A DNA stretch of 37,501 nucleotides, taken from the NCBI GenBank assembly GCA_017744515.1, contig JAGIBF010000051.1:22611-60111 (forward strand). The letters are read 5' to 3'. Positions 30,452-37,501 of the stretch are shown piece by piece. The notes under the pieces were generated by a model. It was not told the origin of the DNA, ran no database searches, and saw only the letters and a program-made list of their open reading frames with translations. Every line of letters starts with the position of its first letter. The stretch's first letter is position 1. The stretch is from Niastella sp. (lineage in GTDB: Bacteria > Bacteroidota > Bacteroidia > Chitinophagales > Chitinophagaceae). The translations under genes were made by a program, and so were the position numbers.

Positions 30452-33436
30452 ATGTCCATGAAGACATACATGCCTATATTATTTGTACTGTTCATCGTAC
30501 TGGCTGGGGTATCCTTCTTTATCTGGTCGTCCTGGAAAGATCGCTTCCGTGCCCAGGAATCTCAACTATGGCTCACCCACTCCAACGATGTCATCAAAGC
30601 CCTCGACCAGGTGCAAGCCCTCGTTACCGAAGAAGAATCAGCGGTTCGGGGATATGCCGCTACAGGTAATGAAACCTTTATTGCCGGCTTCCCTGGGCAC
30701 AACACAACCCTGCTGACCAGTCTCGATCGTCTTACCCGGCTTGTAGTTGATAACCCGGCACAATATACCCGCCTGCAGCACCTCAAAAAACAGGTTGCTG
30801 CAAAGATGGCTTTCCAGCAGGAAGTTATTCAGGCAAGCAGGCAAGCTCCTGCCCAGGGAGTACAGCTCATCGCCAGCCTTCGGGGGAAAAGACTAATGGA
30901 TAGTTTCTCCATTGCCCTGGCCAATATGAAAGCCAGTGAAAACGACCTGCTCTCTGCCAGAACGTTTAAAAGCCAGGAAGTAAGTCGCAAGTCCTTACAA
31001 ACAGCTATCATCGGCGCACTCGCTGTCCTCGTCTTTATCGCCTTCCTGTTGTATCGCCTCAACAATGATATTATGAAGCGCCACAAGGTAGAGGACGAGC
31101 TGCAAAAGAGTGAGGTCAAATACCGGCAATTCATAGAAAATGCCGGCGTCATCACTTATACCGCTGATATCAATGGCAACTTCACCTTCATCAGCAAACA
31201 GGTAGAAGCATTGACAGGATATACTCCCGAGGAAATGTTGGGCAAGCATTTTTCAGCACTCATACCTGAGGAATGGATACCAAAGGTCGCAGCCGTATAC
31301 CAGCAGCAATTCCTCGATCGTACCCGCGAAACCACCATGGTATTTCCCATCCGGTTTAAGAACAATGGTATCCGTTGGGTAGAACAAGATGTTATCCTGC
31401 TCGAAAAAGACGGTTGGGTACAGGGCTTTCAATGTGTGGTAAAAGATATAACCGAACAGGAGCTGGTGCGGCAAAAGCTGCAAAAGATCGAAGACGAACA
31501 AAAGGAATACCAATACCGCATCCAGGCCATTCTGGACAATGCGCCGCTGATCATTTACGTAAAAGACCTCGAAGGCCGCTACCTTCTTACCAACAAGCAA
31601 TGCAGAGAAGTATTTGGCCTCTCCGACGATATGATCATTGGGAAAACGGTGCACGATGTGCAGGCCAACAAGCACGCCGCCGAGCGGTACAACGTTGCCG
31701 ATAAACAGGTAATTGAAACCCGCAAGCCGGTAGAGTTGGAAGATGTATTATACCTGCCCGGAGGCCCCCGCCACCTGCTCACTATTAAATTCCCGTTGTT
31801 TGATAAGGACAATCAACTTCTCGGAGTAAGTGGCTTTATGAAAGACATTACCGACATGGTAAAATCGCGGCAGGAACTGATAGCTGCCCGCCAGAAAGCG
31901 GAGACTGCCGAAACCCTGCAGGAACAATTCCTGGCCAATATGAGCCATGAGATACGCACACCCATGAATGGCATCATTGGCATGACGGGACTCCTTGCGC
32001 AAACCCCGCTCCAGCCCCATCAGCAGGAATATGTACAAATGATCAAGCAGTCGAGCGATAACCTGCTGGTGCTGATCAATGATATCCTTGATCTGTCGAA
32101 GATCAAAGCAGGAAAGATCAGTATCGAGAAAATACCATTCAGCCTTGGAGATATTATCAAGTCATTGAGCGCGGTTTTCAGGCTAAAAGCCGAACAAAAA
32201 GACCTGAGCTTTTCTACACTCCTGCATCCTTCAGTACCCTTGCACCTTGTGGGCGATCCCCACCGCCTGGGTCAGATACTGACCAACCTGTTGAGCAATG
32301 CCCTCAAGTTTACCGAGAAAGGATATGTGACCCTCGAAATAAATGTGCAGGAGCAGGAAGATAAACAAGTGATCCTTTGCCTGCAGGTAAGTGATTCAGG
32401 CATTGGTATCGATGAAAAACAAGTAAACCTCATCTTCGAAAGCTTCTCACAGGCATCTTCTGATACAACACGCCGGTTTGGAGGCACAGGCCTCGGTTTG
32501 GCCATTACCAGGCGATTGGTGGAATTACAGCGAGGCAGTGTGCATGTTGCCAGTAAATCCGGCGCCGGCACCACCTTCACGGTGTTGCTTCCATACGGCC
32601 TTAGCACAGAGGAAGACGTCGTGCGTGGTAATGTAAAAACAATCGTACAGCTCGAAGACCTCGAAGATTATTCCGGCAGGCACGTGCTCATTGTAGAAGA
32701 CAATGATGTGAACCAGCGGGTATTGCAATATAATCTGGAGCGGTATAAGCTTTCCGTTACGGTAACGGAAAATGGCAAAGAAGCCGTGCGCTGGCTGGAG
32801 AAGAACAAGACAGATCTTATTATGATGGACCTCCACATGCCGTTGATGGATGGCTTCCAGGCTACCGATTATATCCGCCGGCAGTTGAGACTCACTGTCC
32901 CCATCGTCGTATTAACGGCCAGTGTGTTGCGCAACGAAAGACAGCGTTGCCTGCAAATTGGGGCCAATGATTATGTGGCCAAACCCTTTGCTCCGGAAGA
33001 GTTGCGCCGCTGCCTCGAAAAGTATCTCCTGAACCGCAAAGAAGAAGAACTGAGCTTGCAGCCGGTGGCAACAATTGTCGACCATCCGGCCTTTGACATC
33101 TCTATATTGCTACAATTGAACGACAACAACGTTATCAGGGAAATTTATAAAGTATTCGAGACCACCGTTCCATCGGGGCTCGAAGAGTTGAAACAATTGG
33201 CCATCAAAGAAGATTGGGATGCGGTATTTGAATTGGCCCACAAGCTGAAAAGCAGCCTCGGCATTATACAAGTGAAAGACCTGCATGGAAAAATGACCAC
33301 CATTGAAATGAATGCACGCACACAGAAACAATTGTCAGAGATACTTCCCATGATCAATGAGTCCATTGCAGCTTATTATCATGTTGCACCCATGATCAAA
33401 CTGGAAATAGAAAAAGAAGTGATCGCCGATCATTAA
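30452..33436 (+). CDS. Hybrid histidine kinase: CHASE3-PAS-PAS-HisKA-HATPase-REC-HPt
   Basis: A 994-residue inner-membrane protein. TM1 is at about 7-27 and TM2 at about 183-204, enclosing a periplasmic CHASE3 domain (ALDQVQALVTEEESAVRGYA). Two PAS domains follow (about 222-340 and 350-475), then HisKA with MSHEIRTPMNGI (phospho-acceptor His499), HATPase_c with N box GQILTNLLSNALKF (about 606-619), G1 DSGIGID and G2 GGTGLGLAI, a receiver domain with VEDND and phospho-acceptor Asp793 (MMDLHMPLMDG), Lys in KPFAPEE, and a C-terminal HPt domain with His930 (AHKLKSSLGI). A complete internal phosphorelay is thus present and would need an outside response regulator, none of which is nearby. ATG 30458 is a possible alternative start. 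Confidence 0.95.
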   Translation: MSMKTYMPILFVLFIVLAGVSFFIWSSWKDRFRAQESQLWLTHSNDVIKALDQVQALVTEEESAVRGYAATGNETFIAGFPGHNTTLLTSLDRLTRLVVDNPAQYTRLQHLKKQVAAKMAFQQEVIQASRQAPAQGVQLIASLRGKRLMDSFSIALANMKASENDLLSARTFKSQEVSRKSLQTAIIGALAVLVFIAFLLYRLNNDIMKRHKVEDELQKSEVKYRQFIENAGVITYTADINGNFTFISKQVEALTGYTPEEMLGKHFSALIPEEWIPKVAAVYQQQFLDRTRETTMVFPIRFKNNGIRWVEQDVILLEKDGWVQGFQCVVKDITEQELVRQKLQKIEDEQKEYQYRIQAILDNAPLIIYVKDLEGRYLLTNKQCREVFGLSDDMIIGKTVHDVQANKHAAERYNVADKQVIETRKPVELEDVLYLPGGPRHLLTIKFPLFDKDNQLLGVSGFMKDITDMVKSRQELIAARQKAETAETLQEQFLANMSHEIRTPMNGIIGMTGLLAQTPLQPHQQEYVQMIKQSSDNLLVLINDILDLSKIKAGKISIEKIPFSLGDIIKSLSAVFRLKAEQKDLSFSTLLHPSVPLHLVGDPHRLGQILTNLLSNALKFTEKGYVTLEINVQEQEDKQVILCLQVSDSGIGIDEKQVNLIFESFSQASSDTTRRFGGTGLGLAITRRLVELQRGSVHVASKSGAGTTFTVLLPYGLSTEEDVVRGNVKTIVQLEDLEDYSGRHVLIVEDNDVNQRVLQYNLERYKLSVTVTENGKEAVRWLEKNKTDLIMMDLHMPLMDGFQATDYIRRQLRLTVPIVVLTASVLRNERQRCLQIGANDYVAKPFAPEELRRCLEKYLLNRKEEELSLQPVATIVDHPAFDISILLQLNDNNVIREIYKVFETTVPSGLEELKQLAIKEDWDAVFELAHKLKSSLGIIQVKDLHGKMTTIEMNARTQKQLSEILPMINESIAAYYHVAPMIKLEIEKEVIADH

Positions 33437-33588
33437 TCGTTTTTTAATGCAGTATCATGTAGTAACAGCGTCTCAAATGATAATAATCTCATAATCTTGC
33501 CTGTCAATCTCACGGTAAGTGGGTACACTAACTTCGCCGTTTTTATTAATGTGGGCAGCATAGGCTGCCTGATTTATAGGCTGTTGCT

Positions 33589-34812
33589 ATGAAGGTAGAT
33601 ACAATGCGCATGATCGACACAAAAGTCGGAGTACTCTTGTGTTTTTTGATCAGTCCTTTTGTTTATATAGTTGATGTACTGCGTGGGGGACGGAGAGCAA
33701 AGCCTGATACCCGCCGTGTATTATTTATTGAACTATCGGAAATGGGCAGTGCTGTAATTGCCGATCCGGCTATGCGCAAATTGAAGCAGGAAGGCCCTTC
33801 AGACATCTACTTTGTTATTTTCAAGAGCAACGTAAAAAGCCTTAAGATCCTCAACACAGTTCCTGCTGAGAATATTTTTGTGATGGATGCCGCCAACCTG
33901 TTCACCCTTTTCAAAGATGTGCTCCGTTTCATGTCGTGGTGCTGGTCGAAAAAGATAACCACGGTGATCGATTTGGAACTGTTTTCCCGCTTTACAGCTA
34001 TGCTGGGCTTTTTCAGTGGTGCACGCCACCGGATTGGCTTTGCCAGTTTCCATGATGAAGGACTGCACAGGTTCAATGTCATTAACCAGCCTGTACGTTA
34101 CAACTCCCACGTACACATAGCAGTTAATTTTATTTCCCTCATCAATAAAGCCTTGGGACATTTTACAAATCCTTACGCTACGCAAGTCGTAACCAGGGAA
34201 GACATAAAGCTTGTGCAGGCTGAAGTGCCTGCTCATACACTTACACCTGTACAGGAAAAAATAAAAGGCTTATACCCTGATTGGAAAGGAGAAGCGATCT
34301 TATTGTTTAATGCCAATGCGTCCGACCTGTTGCCCCAGCGCAGGTGGCAGCAGGAAAACTTTGCAGCAGTGGCACGGGCTCTGCTCACTACTTTTGATAA
34401 TGTGTTGATTGTAGCCACCGGTGCTCCTTCCGAAAAAGAATATGTGCAGAAAGTCGTGGATATGGTAGGCCATAAGAGATGCGTCAACTCGGCAGGAACT
34501 TTTCTGTTTGAAGAGCTGGTGCCGTTATACACACTTAGCACCTTTATGCTTACCAATGATTCGGGACCTGCACACTTTGCATCGGTAACACCCCTGAAAG
34601 TATTTGTTTTGTTTGGACCTGAAACGCCTGCGCTGTATGGCTCCCTGGGCAACTCAGAACCATTTTATCTTGGATTGCCCTGTTCGCCCTGCGTGAGCGC
34701 TGCCAATCATCGCAAAACAACTTGCGTCACGCGGCCTTGCATCACAGGCATCTCTCCTGTCTGGGTAGAAACGCGCCTGCGTCAATACCTCACAGAACAA
34801 GGAATTCAATAA
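33589..34812 (+). CDS. Glycosyltransferase family 9 (heptosyltransferase-like)
   Basis: A 407-residue GT-B enzyme. An N-terminal hydrophobic segment (VGVLLCFLISPFVYIVDVL, about 13-31) may attach it to the membrane. The first Rossmann half starts RRVLFIELSEMGSAVIADPAMRKL; the second holds GT9 features: LFNANASDLLPQRRWQQENFAAVARAL (about 241-267), VLIVATGAPSEKEY, and LSTFMLTNDSGPAHFASV (about 317-334, the donor-binding loop). A C-terminal cysteine-rich stretch (CSPCVSAANHRKTTC) is common in this family. GT9 enzymes transfer heptose or similar sugars to lipopolysaccharide cores. It is probably part of the envelope cluster with GT39 and PAP2; its end overlaps the convergent GT39 gene by 7 bases. 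Confidence 0.9.
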   Translation: MKVDTMRMIDTKVGVLLCFLISPFVYIVDVLRGGRRAKPDTRRVLFIELSEMGSAVIADPAMRKLKQEGPSDIYFVIFKSNVKSLKILNTVPAENIFVMDAANLFTLFKDVLRFMSWCWSKKITTVIDLELFSRFTAMLGFFSGARHRIGFASFHDEGLHRFNVINQPVRYNSHVHIAVNFISLINKALGHFTNPYATQVVTREDIKLVQAEVPAHTLTPVQEKIKGLYPDWKGEAILLFNANASDLLPQRRWQQENFAAVARALLTTFDNVLIVATGAPSEKEYVQKVVDMVGHKRCVNSAGTFLFEELVPLYTLSTFMLTNDSGPAHFASVTPLKVFVLFGPETPALYGSLGNSEPFYLGLPCSPCVSAANHRKTTCVTRPCITGISPVWVETRLRQYLTEQGIQ

Positions 34813-36488
34813 GGAATTACCCGGATGATATATCTTTTCTTCATCGCTTTGGCGCGTGTACTCTTATTGACGAAAGGCAAGGTGAGACGTGTTACAGGAT
34901 AATAATCCCATTCCTTCACCACTTCATAATGGTAGTTATAATTCTTCATCAGCTCCAGTTCCTCCTGCGACACATACCACAAACCATGTTGCGAACGGGG
35001 ATTGGAAGCCTTTACAATATTTGTATCCTTTTTAATATAAGGATTGTTTACATAAAACTCCAATGCATTAGTATGAGGATCAAGATTGGTGATGCTGCTG
35101 TCGGGAATATTTTTATTCAGGTAAAAGGCTGCCTCACTACCTGTTTGATAATGCAACAGATCGGGATAAAACACCCAGTTAAGATAGAGGTTGACAATAA
35201 AAATAGCCAGTCCACAACGATAAAGCAACAGGCTAAACCTGGTGGTTTGTAACCATCGGGGCAGGAAAAGCATTAAAATAAACAATGCCACGATAATAAC
35301 GATCAACACCCAGGAGGGAGTGGCCGGTTGATAAAATACTTGTAGGAGAATCACGAGCAATACAGCTACTACCAGGATAATGTATTGCGTAACAGTAAAG
35401 AATTTTATTAACCTTTTGGATAATAAAGAGAGATACTGAGCCGTGATGATGGCCAGCAAGGGGAAGATGATATTGGCGTAGTGTGGCAACTGGAATTTGG
35501 AAACAGAGAACACCAGTAATATCAGCAGGCTGCCTCCCAAAGTGTAAAACTCCAGGGGTGTGGCAACATCTCTCTTCCAGATACTCCTGATTTTCCTGAA
35601 TAAAGCATAATACATCAGTAACGACCAGGGAAGGAAAGCCCACAACAACGTGTGCACAAAGAAGAAAAGATCACCGTTGCCTTTAATAGGGCCGGTGTTC
35701 ATAAAACGGCCAAACTGGCTGTCCCAGAAAAAGAAACGAATACCTGAAACACCTGTCTGCCCAAATACAACTTTTTCCGGATGCGCATCAAACTGGTACC
35801 AAAGACTATACAGTTCAGGGAACAGGAATATAAGCGTCAGGATAATGGCCAAAGCCCATTTCAGGTTAAATAGCTGCTTCCATTGCCTGCATAGCGCCAG
35901 GTGCACTACCACCGCGCCACCAATAGGAATGAGCGTGAAAATCCCTTTTGTCATGGCTGCGCAGGCGGCAAACAGGCTACCCGCTACAAGGTGGCCAAAC
36001 CACCGCGCCTCGGTCGCTTTAAAAAAATGATAAATACCAGCGATGATCAGGCCTGAAAGAAAAGGTTCTGCACGTACGTCATTACTGGATAAGATGATAT
36101 GCTCTGCTGTAAGAAAAATGAACACCGACCACAACGCCACCGTTTCATTAAACTTTTCCCGGGCAAAGCGATATGTATACCAGGCGCCCATCAGCACAAA
36201 CAAGATACCAGGCAGTTTATATGACCAGGTATGAACACCAAATAACTTGAAGAAGAAAGCCGTTACCCAGAAAGGAAAGTGAGGTTTGTCGAGCCAGTCG
36301 CCACCTTCGAGATAAAGCTCAAAATAATCATTGCGCAGCAGCATATTCTTCGAGATAGCCGCATATACTGCAGCATCAGGAGCCATAAGTGTTACAAATA
36401 AACCGCTGAAATTCACGAAAACAGCCAGCCCAATAAAAAACTGCAGCCATTTTTTTTCAGGCGCGGGGAGCACCGGTAATACAGTCAT
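34806..36488 (-). CDS. Polytopic membrane glycosyltransferase, GT39/ArnT-like
   Basis: A 560-residue integral membrane protein with about 11-12 helices and a C-terminal periplasmic tail. The N-terminal loop carries the PMT/ArnT signature in modified form: PDAAVYAAISKNMLL (Asp kept, the usual following Glu replaced by Ala), then GGDWLDKPHFPFWV, matching the GDW...KPPLPYW of ArnT. Such enzymes use polyprenyl-phosphate sugars on the periplasmic face to modify lipid A, proteins or surface glycans. It is convergent with and overlaps the GT9 gene, and is followed by the PAP2 phosphatase gene upstream in the same direction (87-bp gap), so the two may share a transcript. The acceptor is unknown. Confidence 0.88.
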   Translation of the reverse strand: MTVLPVLPAPEKKWLQFFIGLAVFVNFSGLFVTLMAPDAAVYAAISKNMLLRNDYFELYLEGGDWLDKPHFPFWVTAFFFKLFGVHTWSYKLPGILFVLMGAWYTYRFAREKFNETVALWSVFIFLTAEHIILSSNDVRAEPFLSGLIIAGIYHFFKATEARWFGHLVAGSLFAACAAMTKGIFTLIPIGGAVVVHLALCRQWKQLFNLKWALAIILTLIFLFPELYSLWYQFDAHPEKVVFGQTGVSGIRFFFWDSQFGRFMNTGPIKGNGDLFFFVHTLLWAFLPWSLLMYYALFRKIRSIWKRDVATPLEFYTLGGSLLILLVFSVSKFQLPHYANIIFPLLAIITAQYLSLLSKRLIKFFTVTQYIILVVAVLLVILLQVFYQPATPSWVLIVIIVALFILMLFLPRWLQTTRFSLLLYRCGLAIFIVNLYLNWVFYPDLLHYQTGSEAAFYLNKNIPDSSITNLDPHTNALEFYVNNPYIKKDTNIVKASNPRSQHGLWYVSQEELELMKNYNYHYEVVKEWDYYPVTRLTLPFVNKSTRAKAMKKRYIIRVIPY

Positions 36489-36575
36489 AATACGTATTCG
36501 ATTGGAAATGGAAGTTATAAAAGCTACACAACAATCATAGTTTTAAAGTTCATCACAGAAGAAAATAACAGAAAA

Positions 36576-37187
36576 CTATCCCTTGGCCAGCTTGGAAAAT
36601 CCGGATTCAGAGCCGGATTTTGAAGGAAAGCACCACAGCTGGAATATTCGCGCCAATAAATACCCAATTGCGATACCCATAATGGCGCCTCCGATAATAT
36701 CCAGGGGGAAATGCTTGCCAACGTAGATCTGGGCATACCCGATTATAAAAGCCCACAACCACAACCAATGCCACCGTTTGCCATTGATGAGCTGAATAGA
36801 GTAGAACCAGAACATGGCCAGCCCAAAGTGATTGGCGGCATGCGAAGAAGGAAAACCATACTGACCACCACAGCCTACGAGACTGCGTACAATACCTTGC
36901 AGTTCGGGATCAAAACAAGGCCTTAAGCGTTCAAACCAAGGCTTCAGCATCTTGGCGCTGATAAAATCATTGAGAGCAAAAGTAGCGACGGTCAGCAAGA
37001 TAAACTGCCAGGCATATTTCCTGCCCGATTTTATGATCCAGTAAAACATGAAAGCATAAAGAGGTATCCACACAGTCGCATTGCGAAGAAACTTCATGAA
37101 TCCATCGAGCCATGGCGCTGATGCGTCAACGTTTACGAATGTGAAAACATCTTTATCAATTGCCTCAAGGAGCTCCCAGAAATTCAT
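36576..37187 (-). CDS. PAP2-family membrane phosphatase
   Basis: A 203-residue protein with about five membrane helices. The three PAP2 motifs are KPWFERLRP (82-90), PSSHA (113-117, His116) and a third motif YAQIYVGKHFPLD (151-163, nucleophile His159, Asp163). In the third motif the usual Arg (SR.Y.G.H) is Gln153; this variant occurs in Bacteroidota members. Likely substrates are undecaprenyl diphosphate, phosphatidic acid or lipid A phosphates. The gene lies upstream of GT39 in the same direction, fitting recycling of a polyprenyl carrier used by that enzyme. A hairpin sits just before its start. Confidence 0.9.
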   Translation of the reverse strand: MNFWELLEAIDKDVFTFVNVDASAPWLDGFMKFLRNATVWIPLYAFMFYWIIKSGRKYAWQFILLTVATFALNDFISAKMLKPWFERLRPCFDPELQGIVRSLVGCGGQYGFPSSHAANHFGLAMFWFYSIQLINGKRWHWLWLWAFIIGYAQIYVGKHFPLDIIGGAIMGIAIGYLLARIFQLWCFPSKSGSESGFSKLAKG

Positions 37188-37190
37188 TGA

Positions 37191-37223
37191 CCCGATTTTA
37201 GTAAAATACCATCAAAAATCGGG
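37191..37223 (-). promoter_or_regulatory. Hairpin directly upstream of the PAP2 start
   Basis: CCCGATTTT (37191-37199) and AAAATCGGG (37215-37223) form a perfect 9-bp stem with a 15-nt loop, 3 nt before the PAP2 ATG (37187). If transcribed it would lie over the translation start region; it could also be a protein site or the terminator of the upstream gene ending at 37363, since on the minus strand the stem is flanked by T-rich bases. From 37224 to 37362 I see nothing else. Confidence 0.5.
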
Positions 37224-37362
37224 CGCCAGTGTTATCGGAACATCATCGGCGGATTAAGCCTTGATTAAAGACTACAAAACAAGCTTTTTCATCTACAACA
37301 TGGTCTGATGTTGCGACGAATGCGGGGAAGTATGTCTGCAAAAGAAAAATTGCCAATAAGTG

Positions 37363-37500
37363 CTACCAAAAGTGGAAGAGGCCGCTATCCGGTAGACCAA
37401 CAAAAAAGCCATCAGGCCGTTGCTCTACAGGATAAGTTTTAAGATAATAGCCCTCGCCGCTGGTGTTGCGGCCATTTTTGATGCTTATATATAGGTATAC
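37363..37500 (-). CDS. C-terminal fragment of an unidentified protein (cut by right edge)
   Basis: An open frame enters from the right edge on the minus strand and ends with TAG at 37365-37363, giving 45 residues (VYLYISIKNGRNTSGEGYYL..., ending SGLFHFW). Charged turns alternate with aromatic strands, and the motif NG...EGYYLKTYPVEQRPDGFFVGLPDSG looks like genuine protein. No start is visible and the family is not recognised. The gene would lie upstream of the PAP2 gene in the same direction, 175 bp away. Confidence 0.5.
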   Translation of the reverse strand, partial: VYLYISIKNGRNTSGEGYYLKTYPVEQRPDGFFVGLPDSGLFHFW

Positions 37501-37501
37501 T

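Noticed and set aside
1..37501. Insertion sequences, integrase or phage genes
   Set aside because: No transposase, integrase or phage structural protein was found in any frame; the repeats carry no coding sequence.

Overview
The window looks like a chromosomal segment of a Bacteroidota bacterium, most likely Chitinophagaceae. Start codons have no consistent Shine-Dalgarno. Two upstream regions carry the Bacteroidota sigma signature (TTG/TTTG, 18-20 nt, TAnnTTTG). The gene families (DUF6934-like, GH78 rhamnosidase, receiver-less membrane LytTR regulator, ArsR/AHSA1/VOC trio, CHASE3 hybrid kinase with HPt) fit that phylum. The family placement is inference; no rRNA is present to confirm it.

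Left part (1-6789): the tail of a gene cut by the window edge; a DUF6934-like gene with a tiny basic ORF behind it and a terminator; a secreted TPR protein; a four-tRNA cluster on the minus strand (Cys, Ser, Ser, Tyr); an exported alpha/beta hydrolase; a membrane LytTR regulator divergent from rmuC; and a gene-free stretch with 110-bp tandem repeats.

Centre (6790-13461): a complete type I Wadjet system, jetA-jetB-jetC-jetD on the minus strand. All genes overlap, and a well-formed promoter lies just upstream of jetA. JetABC form an SMC/MukBEF-like loop extruder and JetD is the TOPRIM nuclease; known Wadjets cleave small circular DNA and limit plasmid uptake. This is the clearest defence island in the window, but the system itself is already described.

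13558-18488: a TesA-like SGNH lipoprotein divergent from a YbbA-like ABC ATPase and a YbbP-like FtsX permease, the same neighbourhood as tesA-ybbA-ybbP in Proteobacteria. The gaps hold several REP-like palindromes, including two strong related hairpins on either side of the permease gene. A short AraC-type regulator follows.

18666-30171: metabolic and accessory genes. They are an LLM flavin oxidoreductase tail-to-tail with a GlxA-like regulator, a protein with a histone H1-like lysine-rich tail, a secreted GH78 rhamnosidase followed by a flavodoxin-fold reductase, an orphan class I isoprenoid-synthase-like protein, an ArsR-AHSA1-VOC operon with a readable promoter/operator, an epoxide-hydrolase-like enzyme, a secreted esterase, a decayed carbohydrate-binding fragment, and tRNA-Asn.

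Right part (30452-37501): a large CHASE3/PAS hybrid histidine kinase with receiver and HPt domains; an envelope group consisting of a GT9 glycosyltransferase, a convergent overlapping GT39/ArnT-like membrane glycosyltransferase and a PAP2 phosphatase; and the C-terminus of a further minus-strand gene running off the edge. No insertion sequence, integrase, CRISPR array or rRNA was seen. Function calls come from motif reading without database searches.
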